Of a stretch of 64,000 nt of DNA, positions 54,207-63,203 are shown in pieces. Both the position numbers and the translations under genes were made by a program. The DNA comes from Ktedonosporobacter rubrisoli (GTDB lineage: Bacteria > Chloroflexota > Ktedonobacteria > Ktedonobacterales > Ktedonobacteraceae). The first letter of the stretch is position 1; every line of letters begins with the position of its first letter. The DNA is taken from assembly GCF_004208415.1 (NCBI RefSeq), contig NZ_CP035758.1, positions 9,610,001 through 9,674,000 on the forward strand, in the 5' to 3' direction. The notes under the pieces are model-generated. The model was not told the origin of the DNA and searched no databases. It saw only the letters and a list, made by a program, of their open reading frames with translations.

Positions 54207-55139
54207 ATGCTTGACCCTGACGCGATTCGTGGTACTACTGTAGAATGGAGACCCGCAAGAGCTGAAGATGCGGCCATCTGGGTTTCTGTGACGCGGCGCA
54301 GTGCTGATCAGGTAACTTTTGAAGCGGAGGATGCTCAGATCGCTCGCTATAAAGAAGAAAATCCCGATCTGCAGGCCCAGCGCTATCTGCTCTGGCGTGA
54401 TGAGGCTCCTGTGGGACGCTTACGTTTCTTCGCTTATGGCAATACCGCTGAATTGGATGGGTTGGTCTTATTGCCTGAAGCGGGGGGCAGTGTGGCAGCA
54501 CAGGTGGTATCTGAGGCTCTTGTGCGCTCGGCTGCTCTTGATGTGCGTCATCTTAAAGCTACATATTCTGCTGCTTATATCGCTTCTTTTGCTGGCGCTG
54601 GATTTCAGGAATTGCGCCGGCGCACCGGTATGACGGCTTCGACTGACCTGATGGTGCCGTTATTTCCTTTGCCAGCTTCGCTGCGCGTGCGTGAAATGCT
54701 GCCTGATGATGGCGAGCAGGTAGGGATTTTGCTACAGCGAGCTTACGCGGGAGGGCCCGATTCCCTGCATCCTGATGTCGCGGGCTGGCGGGCCGAGGTG
54801 CGCGCTATTCAGGAAGGCCGTTTTGGTCCATTCATTCCTGAAAGCTGTTTTGTCGTTGAGCATAGTCTTGATCGCTACAATCTGGTTGGGGCTATTCTTG
54901 TCCATCTTGAGCATGGCGTGCCCCGTATTCGTCATATGGTGGTGGCCCCTGCTTTCCGGCATGTCGGCCTGGGTCAGTTTCTTGCCGTCAAGTCTATGCG
55001 GCGCTTGCATGATCTTGACTATGCAACCGCGCTCCTCTATGTGACGCTAGGCATTCCTGCTGTCAATCTGTATCATCGGCTTGGTTTCATAGAGACAGGA
55101 CCTACCTATATTGAAGCCGAGCGCATGCTATTGAAATAA
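54207..55139 (+). CDS. Tandem GNAT-family acetyltransferase
   Basis: 310 residues, apparently two GNAT folds. The C-terminal one is clear: IRHMVVAPAFRHVGLGQFLA carries the acetyl-CoA loop and IPAVNLYHRLGFIETGPTY the final strand. The N-terminal one (residues 10-140) is degenerate, ending with a GAGFQELRRR segment. Substrate unknown. GGGAGGAAG precedes ATG 54207. Its stop overlaps the thiL start (TAATG), so the two are coupled. Confidence 0.8.
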   Translation: MLDPDAIRGTTVEWRPARAEDAAIWVSVTRRSADQVTFEAEDAQIARYKEENPDLQAQRYLLWRDEAPVGRLRFFAYGNTAELDGLVLLPEAGGSVAAQVVSEALVRSAALDVRHLKATYSAAYIASFAGAGFQELRRRTGMTASTDLMVPLFPLPASLRVREMLPDDGEQVGILLQRAYAGGPDSLHPDVAGWRAEVRAIQEGRFGPFIPESCFVVEHSLDRYNLVGAILVHLEHGVPRIRHMVVAPAFRHVGLGQFLAVKSMRRLHDLDYATALLYVTLGIPAVNLYHRLGFIETGPTYIEAERMLLK

Positions 55140-56200
55140 TGAGGCTGGGCTTGAATATTGGTACTTTGGGCGAGTTTGAGCTGATTAAGCGCCTGACTGC
55201 CCACCTGCCTGGGCGCGCTGATGTGCTGCTCGGGGTTGGCGATGATTGTGCAGTTCTCGATTTGCAGAGCGAGGCTTTATTGCTCACTACCTGTGATAGC
55301 CAGGTTGAAGGAGTGCATTTCACTCTGCAAACTTCCTCCCCTGAACAGATTGGCCGCAAGGCCCTGGCTATCAATCTAAGCGATATCGCGGCTATGGGAG
55401 GGGAGCCGCGCTATGCGCTGATCTCGCTTATTCTGCCTCCTGCGCTGCCTTTGAGCGTATTGGAAGGCATCTATGCTGGTTTGCGTGCGGAGGCCACGCG
55501 CTTTAATACGGCTCTCGTGGGGGGAAATGTGGCGGGAACTGGTCAGGCCGCGCAATTGATTATCGATATTACGCTGCTTGGTACCGTAGAGCGCGGCCAC
55601 GTGCTGATGCGCTCGGGTGCCCAGGTTGGGGATATACTTTTTGTCACAGGGACCCCTGGCGATTCGGCGGCCGGCTTCTACACTTTGCTGCATCCAGATC
55701 CTGCTTATCCTGCCCGGGCGCAAGAAGTTGTGCGCCAGCGCCATCGTACGCCGAATCCACGTGTGCACGAGGGGCGCATTCTGAGCCAACTAGGAACCAA
55801 CGTAGTAACGGCTATGCTTGATATCAGCGATGGCCTGAGTGGCGATTTAGAACATCTCTGTACACGCAGCCAGGTAGGAGCGCTTATTGAAGCTGAGCGC
55901 TTGCCCCTCTCTCCTGCCCTGCGGGCTATCGCGGCCCATACATTGCGCGATCCTTTGGACTGGGCCTTACATGGCGGTGAGGATTACGAGTTGCTCTTTA
56001 CGGTTGCCCCCGGCTCTGAACAACTTGTGAGTGAGGCTGTGCAATCAGCGACAGGTACGCCGGTGACGCCAATCGGCGTGATTTTGCCAGCGCCGGACGG
56101 AATGAAGGTGCGCTATTCGAATCAGCGCGAGGAACGTTTGGCCAGCAAAAGCTGGGATCACTTGAAAGCGTCGCTTGAGAGACCAGCCGCAGAAAAATAG
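55139..56200 (+). CDS. thiL: Thiamine-monophosphate kinase
   Basis: It phosphorylates thiamine monophosphate to the active diphosphate cofactor. 353 residues with all family marks: GEFELIKRL at the start, VGDDCAVLD (metal), TCDSQVEGVHF, INLSDIAAMGGEP and GGEDYELLFT near the C-terminus. Overlaps the GNAT gene by one base. Followed by a strong bidirectional hairpin. Confidence 0.93.
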   Translation: MRLGLNIGTLGEFELIKRLTAHLPGRADVLLGVGDDCAVLDLQSEALLLTTCDSQVEGVHFTLQTSSPEQIGRKALAINLSDIAAMGGEPRYALISLILPPALPLSVLEGIYAGLRAEATRFNTALVGGNVAGTGQAAQLIIDITLLGTVERGHVLMRSGAQVGDILFVTGTPGDSAAGFYTLLHPDPAYPARAQEVVRQRHRTPNPRVHEGRILSQLGTNVVTAMLDISDGLSGDLEHLCTRSQVGALIEAERLPLSPALRAIAAHTLRDPLDWALHGGEDYELLFTVAPGSEQLVSEAVQSATGTPVTPIGVILPAPDGMKVRYSNQREERLASKSWDHLKASLERPAAEK

Positions 56201-56276
56201 CCTTTGCCCACAGCCTGCTTTCTCTATCCCATGAAGGAAAGCGCTAAGGTTAGCTCTCCCTCAGCGCAATTGTTGG

Positions 56277-56318
56277 CTGACAGAACATAGGCGAGCAGAT
56301 TTCCCTATGTTCTGTCAG
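56277..56318. terminator. Perfect 15-bp stem between thiL and ruvA
   Basis: CTGACAGAACATAGG (56277-56291) pairs with CCTATGTTCTGTCAG (56304-56318), 12-nt loop, between convergent genes. The T-tail is loose (CTATTTGTGTTT). Confidence 0.7.
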
Positions 56319-56450
56319 TGCTAGCTATTTGTGTTTCCTGACAATTGAGGTAGCAGCCCGCAAGCATCCGGCTGGCTTCTCCGCTGCTCTGCTGCTGCCG
56401 GCGCGCCTTAACTTTACCTTACCTGATAAGGGTAAAGAGATGATTAGGAG

Positions 56451-57047
56451 CTATTGACGCGAGAAAGTGCGGAGGGCGAAGGTAATTTGTTGCTCTAAGG
56501 TCATGGCCTGATCCTGTGGGATCTTGGCCAGCGCGGCTTGAGCTTCAGCGTTAGAGAAGCCCAGCCCGAGCAAGGCCTCCAGCGCCTCAGCCTGGATACG
56601 ACCCGCCGATGGCGATGAGGAGATAGCTCCCGTCGAGGCTGCCAGAACCGGCAGTTTGCCCTTTAATTCAAGAATAAGGCGCGCAGCAAGGCGCTTGCCG
56701 ACGCCGGGAGCCAGGCCTAAGCGTTGTTGATCCTCATCGGCAATAGCCTTATACAAGGTTGGCGCGTCCATCACAGAAAGCAAAGCCAGGGCTACTTTGG
56801 GACCAACCCCACTTACTCCAATGAGCTGCTCAAAGGCATCGCGGTCTGTCTCACTGCTAAAGCCATAGAGGGACATCCCATCTTCACGCATATGAAAATG
56901 CGTGTATAAGGAAACTTCGGCCCCCGCTTCACTAAGGCGATTGAGCGTTGAGGCCGGAGCGAAGACGCGAATACTAAAACCACTTGTACGAATAATTGCA
57001 TGATCTGCTCTGCATGCTTCAAGTTTGCCGTGAATACTGGTAATCAT
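56451..57047 (-). CDS. ruvA: Holliday junction branch migration protein RuvA
   Basis: A tetrameric protein that binds four-way DNA junctions and loads RuvB. 198 residues from ATG 57047 (MITSIHGKL, the usual start of the family). The OB fold is followed by helix-hairpin-helix motifs (LIGVSGVGPKVALALLS and APGVGKRLAARLILELKGK) and the C-terminal RuvB-binding domain (EALLGLGFSNAEAQAAL). A frame extension of 24 codons upstream is not conserved. Last gene of yebC-ruvC-ruvA; ruvB is not in the window. Confidence 0.94.
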   Translation of the reverse strand: MITSIHGKLEACRADHAIIRTSGFSIRVFAPASTLNRLSEAGAEVSLYTHFHMREDGMSLYGFSSETDRDAFEQLIGVSGVGPKVALALLSVMDAPTLYKAIADEDQQRLGLAPGVGKRLAARLILELKGKLPVLAASTGAISSSPSAGRIQAEALEALLGLGFSNAEAQAALAKIPQDQAMTLEQQITFALRTFSRQ

Positions 57048-57151
57048 CGCTCCGAACTTATACCTCTTCTGTCTAACTATAAGCAGTAACGCCGTTTCGC
57101 CTGTAGGAGTGACTAACAAGCTTTATGGAGGGATAAAGTGTTTGTATATCG

Positions 57152-57694
57152 TTATAGTTTGCCGTAGCTCGCGAGATGGCTCACGTAGGGTACCGTATTT
57201 AAGTGACAGATTGCCACAGCAGCAGCGTCGGCAGCGTCATCGGGACGCGGTACGGCAGTAAGCTTAAGCAGGATACGTACCATCTCACCCACCTGGTCCT
57301 TTTTGGCTGCGCCGTAGCCGGTCACCGCCTGCTTAATCTGCTTAGGAGTATATTCGGCGACTGAGAGCCCACCATTCGCCAGCGCAAGCATAGCAACCCC
57401 GCGAGCCTGTCCAACGGTCATGGCCGTACGAGCATTCTTGGCAAAGAAGAGCTCCTCCATAGCCGCCTCATTCGGCTTGTAAGTGGCAACGATTGCACTC
57501 AGGCTTTCATAAATATGTTGCAAGCGCTGGGCCAGCGGCATTTTGGCTGGGGTTGTGATTACATCGCAGGCAAGCATCTGCAACTCACTTCCCCTGGCCA
57601 TAACTACCGCATAACCGACAATGGCTGTACCCGGATCAATGCCCAGCGCGATACGCGGGCCGGGCGAATGCTTAAGATCGAGTACATTACCCAT
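57152..57694 (-). CDS. ruvC: Holliday junction resolvase RuvC
   Basis: An endonuclease that cuts Holliday junctions symmetrically. 180 residues, RNase H fold. Catalytic acidic residues are visible in LGIDPGTAIVGYA, AMEELFFAKN and the C-terminal PDDAADAAAVA. VGQARGVAML is also typical. It follows yebC after 39 nt and precedes ruvA. Confidence 0.95.
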   Translation of the reverse strand: MGNVLDLKHSPGPRIALGIDPGTAIVGYAVVMARGSELQMLACDVITTPAKMPLAQRLQHIYESLSAIVATYKPNEAAMEELFFAKNARTAMTVGQARGVAMLALANGGLSVAEYTPKQIKQAVTGYGAAKKDQVGEMVRILLKLTAVPRPDDAADAAAVAICHLNTVPYVSHLASYGKL

Positions 57695-57733
57695 TGCGAT
57701 ATCTTTCTATGTTCTGTTCCAACATATTACTGA

Positions 57734-58498
57734 TTAGCCCTGATAGGAGGCGGCGAATGACTCTGGGAAGTCGGCATTGGTATGGACATTTTGCACGTCA
57801 TCAAGATCCTCAAGCTTTTCGATTAAACGAATCGCCTGGTGAGCGGCTTTTTCGTCAGAAAGATCGATTCTGGTCTTAGGAACCATAGTACTCTCAGATT
57901 TCAGGACCTTGTATTTCTTGCCTTCCAGGGCCTGGCGGACTTTTTCCACATCCGAAGGGTCTGTGTAGATAGTGATGGTCTCGTCATCGGGGGTGACAGG
58001 TTCTACATCATCTGCACCCAGATCGAGAGCCTCAAGGGAGAGTTCATCAGGATCGTGGCCTGCCAACTCTACTTCAATAATGCCTTTGGCTTCAAATAGC
58101 CAATCGACGCAGCCATTTTCACCCATGTTCCCGCCGTTACGGTTGAAGGCGTTGCGCACCTCAGCGACGGTACGGTTACGATTTTCCGTGAGCGTTTGCA
58201 CAAGGATAGCGGTGCCTCCTGGACCATACCCTTCGTAGGTAATCTCTTCAAGGTTGTTACCCTCTGAGCCTCCTTGTGCGCGCTTGATGGTACGCTCAAT
58301 GTTATCCATGGGCATGTTAGCATCGCGTGCTCGCTGCACTGCCATACGCAGGCGGAAATTTGCATTGGGATCACCGCTCCCACCCTCACGTACGGCGACA
58401 ACGATTTCACGTCCTAGTCGGGTAAAAAGCTGTCCACGGCGTGCATCATTAACGCCTTTAGATCGACGAATTTGTGCCCACTTTGAATGACCTGACAT
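57734..58498 (-). CDS. yebC: YebC/PmpR-family protein
   Basis: A 254-residue member of the YebC/TACO1 family, marked by MSGHSKWAQIRRSKGVNDARRG (given here in part) and GGSEGNNLEEITYEGYGPGG. Family members act as transcription regulators or help ribosomes through proline stretches. It is found next to ruvC in many bacteria, as here. First gene of the operon. Confidence 0.95.
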   Translation of the reverse strand: MSGHSKWAQIRRSKGVNDARRGQLFTRLGREIVVAVREGGSGDPNANFRLRMAVQRARDANMPMDNIERTIKRAQGGSEGNNLEEITYEGYGPGGTAILVQTLTENRNRTVAEVRNAFNRNGGNMGENGCVDWLFEAKGIIEVELAGHDPDELSLEALDLGADDVEPVTPDDETITIYTDPSDVEKVRQALEGKKYKVLKSESTMVPKTRIDLSDEKAAHQAIRLIEKLEDLDDVQNVHTNADFPESFAASYQG

Positions 58499-58658
58499 AT
58501 CGTTGCTCCCTTTGTCTTAATGAATTGCTTTATACATAATGCTGCTATTTAAGCAGACCTTTATCTGCGAATTGCTTTGGCGCTATGCTATTGTAACACG
58601 AACGGATGTAGAGCGTCGAGAGGGGGCCAGGGTAGCGCGGCCGGCTCGTAACCCACTT

Positions 58659-59384
58659 TCAAACCTCCGTTATCTGTGCGAGCCATTCCTCAATTGTGCG
58701 ATTTACTGCTTCTGGCTGCTCTCTCATGACATAATGCCCAGCCTGAGGAAGAATGTGCAAGCTGGAGCTGGCAATATGCTTGTGCAGGTAGTCGCTGTAT
58801 TTAACCGGAGTCAGGCGATCCTCAGCTCCACAGATGATGAGCGTGGGCAAGGAGATCTCAGATAGGCGTGACATAACGTCGAAGTTATTGCAGGCTGACA
58901 GATCGCGATAGAGCATACTGGGTCCCGAGGAAGGCTGTTCCCGTAGAGTTGCCTGAGCCGTCGAGAGATGTTCTGGGATGACTGCGAGCTCGGCCAGGCG
59001 CTGGCGGGCCTGCTGAGGAGCTTGTCTTGCCTCGTCGAGTAAAGCCGGTAAAACGCGTAGACGGGCTCCTGTGCCAATTAAAATGATCCCTCCAAGCTCT
59101 GTGCCGTATTGCAAGGCTAGCATAAGCGCGATCGCGCCTCCCAATGAATGCCCGGCAATCACTGGGCGCTCAAGGTGTAATTCTCGGATGATAATCTCGT
59201 GTGCCGCCTGAGCGTAGTTCTCGATAGCCACCTCAGGGTCAGCAAAAATATCCGGGCGCAGGCCATGCCCCGGCAGATCAAGAGCCTCTACTTGTCTCCC
59301 CTGCTGCTGAAAATAGCTGGTCTGGAAACGCCAGATGCGCGCATTATCCCCTGACCCATGGATGAAAACAAGCGCTTTGTTCAT
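58659..59384 (-). CDS. Alpha/beta hydrolase
   Basis: A 241-residue alpha/beta hydrolase with an intact triad: nucleophile Ser in AGHSLGGAIAL, Asp in CGAEDRLTP and His in PQAGHYVMREQP; oxyanion segment VFIHGSGDNARIW. It resembles carboxylesterases or 2-succinyl-type hydrolases but the substrate is unknown. Monocistronic, about 160 nt upstream of yebC on the same strand orientation. Confidence 0.88.
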   Translation of the reverse strand: MNKALVFIHGSGDNARIWRFQTSYFQQQGRQVEALDLPGHGLRPDIFADPEVAIENYAQAAHEIIIRELHLERPVIAGHSLGGAIALMLALQYGTELGGIILIGTGARLRVLPALLDEARQAPQQARQRLAELAVIPEHLSTAQATLREQPSSGPSMLYRDLSACNNFDVMSRLSEISLPTLIICGAEDRLTPVKYSDYLHKHIASSSLHILPQAGHYVMREQPEAVNRTIEEWLAQITEV

Positions 59385-59816
59385 CAAATCTCCCTCGTAT
59401 TCTCATCTGCAATGATAAGCTTTCTTGAACAAAAAATACGCTACGAACCTGCCACCTATAGCTTGGCAGCAAATTCTAGCCTGACAGCTCAAGCTGACTG
59501 CTATCAGGCTTCAGTATTATATTCCGTTGGAGGAACTCCCGGCAAATAGAGCCAGACCTGCTAATCATCTTTCCTTTGCGCCAAGCCCATCCGCTAGCGG
59601 AGTAAGGTATTTACATACAAAGGGAATGATCCTGGAATAGCGGTGTTCCTTATCTTTTTTGCCTATTTCACGCCCATCGTGTACGTGATACTATATAGTA
59701 AATGGCTAATCTTGTTTGAGAAGAGTTCCAGCCATAAGGCCCTGAACTTGAGGGAAATAGCCACAACATTAGCTGGTAGCTAAACGTAATTACTGATAGT
59801 AGGAGCGCGAGGTTTG
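59385..59816. other. Intergenic region upstream of yraN
   Basis: About 430 nt with no supported gene; the only frame here (59358-59549) overlaps the hydrolase start in antisense. I see no RNA structure or clear promoter. Confidence 0.35.
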
Positions 59817-60215
59817 ATGGATAGCCAGGGGATAAAACGGGGTATCGCTGGAAAGGCCAGGCAGAAGCTTGGTTATCTAGGTGAAAGCCTAGCCGTTGAA
59901 AGACTGATTAGCCTGGGATATACTCTCCTGCAGCGGAACTATCGCTGCCAGTATGGTGAGATTGATCTCATCGCCGAGCAAGGAGAGGATCTGGTCTTCG
60001 TCGAAGTAAAATTGAGGCGCGGGACAGATTACGGCCTGCCGGAGGAAGCCATAACGAGGCGTAAATGGCAGAGGATTGAGCGGGCTGCTACCTACTACCT
60101 TGGTTCGCACGTGTGTGATGAGCGGTCATGGCGTATTGACGTGGTTGCTGTGCAGCTCAGCAAGAGTGGCAGGCTTACGGAAATTCGTGTTTATGATCAT
60201 GCAACGATTGAATAG
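59817..60215 (+). CDS. yraN: YraN/UPF0102 family nuclease-like protein
   Basis: A 132-residue protein with a PD-(D/E)XK nuclease fold: LGYLGESLAVERLISLGY, then GEIDLIA and FVEVKLR carry the acidic and Lys residues. It is widespread beside replication/repair genes and its role is not settled. ATG 59817 (one codon after a TTG) has AGGAG 11 nt upstream. The next gene follows after about 70 nt. Confidence 0.9.
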   Translation: MDSQGIKRGIAGKARQKLGYLGESLAVERLISLGYTLLQRNYRCQYGEIDLIAEQGEDLVFVEVKLRRGTDYGLPEEAITRRKWQRIERAATYYLGSHVCDERSWRIDVVAVQLSKSGRLTEIRVYDHATIE

Positions 60216-60286
60216 ACAAGCACGCAGCAGATACTCTAAAATAGGTCAGGTGTGCAGGCACCGGAAATATAAAACGGAGGCAGATC

Positions 60287-60775
60287 ATGAGCGATTTTGT
60301 GGAAAATGCGAAGAACTTTGTGAATGCAGCGGTAAGCCGTACAAGCTGGGAGGCGCAGAGACAGCTCCGCCTTCGCGGCAAGCAAGGTGAACTGGATAAA
60401 CTTTTGGAGCAGCGTCGGCAGCTGCTAGACGAGCTGGGGCTGGTAGCTATGAATCTTTATACACAGGGTTCGTTAAGCGATCCACAGCTATCGCGCTTGT
60501 GTGCAAGCATTTTAGAGCTGGATAATGATGCCAGGAAGCGCGAGGCGCAATTGGTAGATATTAAGCAGGAAGCCTATCCTGCAGATCAATTCGGCCCGGC
60601 TCCAACTACAAATTATTCCCCTCCTCCTGTATCGTCGGCGCCCTATACGCCGCCTCCGGCGCCGGGGAACGCTGCACAGCCTGGTGCGCAGGCTCAAAAT
60701 AATTGTCCACAGTGTGGAAGCCCTCTGCGTGCCAACGCGCTCTATTGCCGCAGCTGTGGTGCAAAATTGCGCTAA
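60287..60775 (+). CDS. Helical protein with C-terminal zinc ribbon
   Basis: 162 residues: an N-terminal helical, probably coiled-coil part (LRGKQGELDKLLEQRRQLLDEL is its core), a Pro-rich linker (about 100-140) and a zinc ribbon CPQCGSPL...CRSCGAKLR at the end. Such small proteins are common in Chloroflexota and Actinobacteria. AACGGAGG precedes ATG 60287. Function unknown. Confidence 0.8.
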   Translation: MSDFVENAKNFVNAAVSRTSWEAQRQLRLRGKQGELDKLLEQRRQLLDELGLVAMNLYTQGSLSDPQLSRLCASILELDNDARKREAQLVDIKQEAYPADQFGPAPTTNYSPPPVSSAPYTPPPAPGNAAQPGAQAQNNCPQCGSPLRANALYCRSCGAKLR

Positions 60776-61168
60776 AATACAGGGTCAACAGCTACGTTAT
60801 AGCATAGTCGTATGCTATAATGAATATCACCATTGTTAGTTGCTACAGCCCGGGTGTGAGTCAGAGCATGCTTGTCTACAGTATTAGAAGTATGCTGCAG
60901 AGAGAAGCGCTTGCTCTGACAGGGCTTATGAGCGATCCCGTTATCTTGTGGCAGGCGGGTGGAGATTTTCACCCATGATAGAGCCTGTTGCTTTTCTTTA
61001 GAGGTATAAGTGTCTATTCCATCTGCCAGCTTGAGTAGGGGCGTCAGGTTTAGACTATTCCTGGTGGCTTGCAGACCAATTGGACAACAGAAGTACCAGA
61101 ATATGCGAAAGTGTTTGTCCAGAGCGTAGATACTAGTAGAGGGGTTTGTGTAGAGTACCAGGTAGTAT
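60776..61168. other. Leader region upstream of tsaE
   Basis: 393 nt without an accepted gene; a minus-strand frame over 60772-61407 overlaps tsaE in antisense and was rejected. The left end carries a perfect palindrome with an embedded -10-like TATAAT (listed separately). Confidence 0.4.
60797..60820. promoter_or_regulatory. Perfect 24-bp inverted repeat with embedded TATAAT
   Basis: TTATAGCATA (60797-60806), GTCG, TATGCTATAA (60811-60820). TATAAT at 60816-60821 overlaps its right arm, so it may be an operator at a promoter, or an A/T-rich hairpin ending the zinc-ribbon gene. Confidence 0.5.
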
Positions 61169-61741
61169 TTGTATAAGGCTAAAACGAGCGTGAGTGGGCA
61201 ATTGCAAGAAGCAACACTTGATATTATCAGCCATAGTTCAGCCCAGACACAACGTATGGCTATGCGCCTGGGTGGACTTTTGCAGGGGGGCGAGCTCCTG
61301 CTTCTTGATGGGCAGTTAGGGACAGGCAAGACTACCTTTACACAGGGATTGGCGCAAGGTTTGGGGATAAGCGAGACGATTAGTAGCCCGACGTTTACCT
61401 TGCTCAAAGAATATGCGGGACAGCCCAGGCCTGCAGTAATGCCAGCTGGAAAACTGAATGTTGGTCCTGCGCTCTACCATTTTGATCTCTACCGCCTGGA
61501 TGAGCCGGAAGAAATTCTCGACCTGGGCTTTGATGACTACTTTTATAACGATGGTTCTGGAGTTTGTGTAGTCGAGTGGGCGGGTAAGGCCGATGGAATC
61601 TGGCTGCCCGAGCGATTACAGATTCGTATGAAAATAATGAGTGAGACCAAACGTGGCCTGTTATTTATGGCAACAGGTACACGCTATTGCGAACTGTTAC
61701 AGCAGTTCCAGAAGAATACGTATGCTACTGCTAGCTCTTGA
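61169..61741 (+). CDS. tsaE: tRNA threonylcarbamoyladenosine biosynthesis ATPase TsaE
   Basis: The ATPase of the t6A-forming TsaB-TsaD-TsaE complex. 190 residues, somewhat longer than usual (about 150). Walker A is GQLGTGKTT (about 48-56), switch SSPTFTLLKEY, and YHFDLYRLDEPEEILDLGFDDYF is diagnostic. About 20 extra residues (QPRPAVMPAGKLNVGP) sit between. The start is uncertain: TTG 61169 or GTG 61190. It overlaps tsaB by 20 nt. Confidence 0.92.
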   Translation: MYKAKTSVSGQLQEATLDIISHSSAQTQRMAMRLGGLLQGGELLLLDGQLGTGKTTFTQGLAQGLGISETISSPTFTLLKEYAGQPRPAVMPAGKLNVGPALYHFDLYRLDEPEEILDLGFDDYFYNDGSGVCVVEWAGKADGIWLPERLQIRMKIMSETKRGLLFMATGTRYCELLQQFQKNTYATASS

Positions 61742-62543
61742 TACCTCCACGCGCCAGGCCAGCGTTGCGTTGTGCTCAGAGGATGCATTGCATGGCGAAC
61801 ATACCTGGCACGTGGCTAATAACCATAGCGTTGAGCTGTTGGGACATATCCAGGCGCTTTGTGCCCAAAGCCAGTTGACCTTGCAGCAGATAGATGCTGT
61901 GGCTGTGGCCACTGGCCCTGGATCATTTAATGGCGTACGCGTAGCCCTGGCTACGGCAAAGGCGTTGGCTTTTGCCTTAAAGAAGCCTCTGCTTGGCGTG
62001 AGTACGCTTGATATTATTGCCGCGCAACAACAGCAATGGCCAGGGCCTGTGTGTGCAGTACTTGAGGCGGGCCGTTCTGAATTATATGCCGCTTGCTATG
62101 TAGGGGAAAAGTTGCGTAGAGAGAATGATATTGCCTACAATATGAAACGGCTCAGTGAGTATCTATTGCAGACGCCGCAGGACTTAGCAACTTATTTGCT
62201 GCAGCAGGCGCAGGCCTGGACGGGCATTGTTGATGAAGGTGAGGTGCCAGCCTTTCTCTTTTGTGGTGAGATAAGCCTGTTATCTCGCCAGGCCCTGAGT
62301 ACCTCTATGCAAGGACATGGCCTCTTCGTCGGTAATCTAGAGGCGACGCGCTCTGCTTCTACCCTGGCCATGCTTGCCATGCAGCGCTTAAATGAAGGGC
62401 AAGAGGATGATCCTCTGCTGCTAGAGCCACTTTATTTGCGGCGTCCATCTATTACGACCAGCAAGCGAAAGCAGCCGCTGCTTGGCACTGCTGCCACTGG
62501 TCAAAGTCAGACAGAAAGGGAAGAGGGTGCGTTACGTCATTGA
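61722..62543 (+). CDS. tsaB: tRNA threonylcarbamoyladenosine biosynthesis protein TsaB
   Basis: A 273-residue ASKHA-fold partner of TsaD. ATG 61722 gives the family start MLLLALDTSTRQASVAL; IDAVAVATGPGSFNGVRV is diagnostic. The C-terminal third (EPLYLRRPSIT and beyond) includes about 25 extra residues overlapping rimI by 17 nt. A 27-codon upstream extension inside tsaE was rejected. Confidence 0.92.
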   Translation: MLLLALDTSTRQASVALCSEDALHGEHTWHVANNHSVELLGHIQALCAQSQLTLQQIDAVAVATGPGSFNGVRVALATAKALAFALKKPLLGVSTLDIIAAQQQQWPGPVCAVLEAGRSELYAACYVGEKLRRENDIAYNMKRLSEYLLQTPQDLATYLLQQAQAWTGIVDEGEVPAFLFCGEISLLSRQALSTSMQGHGLFVGNLEATRSASTLAMLAMQRLNEGQEDDPLLLEPLYLRRPSITTSKRKQPLLGTAATGQSQTEREEGALRH

Positions 62544-63165
62544 ACGAATGACGATGTCAGACGTGCCTCGCGTCATCGAGATTGAGCGTCTAGCCTATCC
62601 ATCGACCTGGCCTCCGAGCGCATATCGTAAGGAGCTACAGGATAATCGTTGGGCTCATTACATCGTCTTACGCGATAAACAGATTACAGAGGAGCGTTCG
62701 GTCGTGCCTCAGCAGGAAGCAGAGAAGCCGCGAAAAAATCGCCTCTTTCCACTTTCGCTCTTGCCCAGCCGTCCAACTATCACGGTCCCGGCGCCAGAAC
62801 TTGCCTCGATTATTGGCTTTGCTGGCTTATGGCTCATGGTTGATGAGGCTCATGTAACAACTATTGCGATGCATCCAGATTACCGGAGATTGGGGCTGGG
62901 TGAGTTTATGTTAGTGAGCTTAATTGATATTGCTTATAATATCGGGGCGAAATGGGTAACGCTCGAAGTACGTGTCTCAAATTATACTGCACAGAATCTC
63001 TATCGTAAATATGGTTTTCGGGAGGCAGGACTGCGCCATCGCTATTATAGTGATAATCAGGAAGATGCCTTAATTATGTGGACTGACGAAATCAATTCTC
63101 CCAGCTATAAGCAAAAATTTCAGGACTTGAAAGCGAGACTGATGCAGAAGCTGGAAGCTCAATAG
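62527..63165 (+). CDS. rimI: Ribosomal-protein S18-alanine N-acetyltransferase
   Basis: A GNAT enzyme that acetylates the N-terminus of ribosomal protein S18. It has 212 residues, longer than the usual 150, because of a Pro/Lys-rich insertion of about 40 residues (near 55-95) between the first strands. The acetyl-CoA motif is IAMHPDYRRLGLGEFM, and ARNLY-type NYTAQNLYRKYGFREAG follows. GTG 62527 gives the family start RYVIERMTMSDVPRV. Overlaps tsaB. The typical tsaB-rimI-tsaD order supports the call. Confidence 0.9.
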   Translation: MRYVIERMTMSDVPRVIEIERLAYPSTWPPSAYRKELQDNRWAHYIVLRDKQITEERSVVPQQEAEKPRKNRLFPLSLLPSRPTITVPAPELASIIGFAGLWLMVDEAHVTTIAMHPDYRRLGLGEFMLVSLIDIAYNIGAKWVTLEVRVSNYTAQNLYRKYGFREAGLRHRYYSDNQEDALIMWTDEINSPSYKQKFQDLKARLMQKLEAQ

Positions 63166-63203
63166 GTGCTTTCTGAAGACTATAAACGCAGGAAATTTTT
63201 ACT

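Noticed and set aside
60772..61407. 211-codon minus-strand frame over the tsaE leader and gene
   Set aside because: It is antisense to the clear tsaE Walker A region and has an implausible composition.
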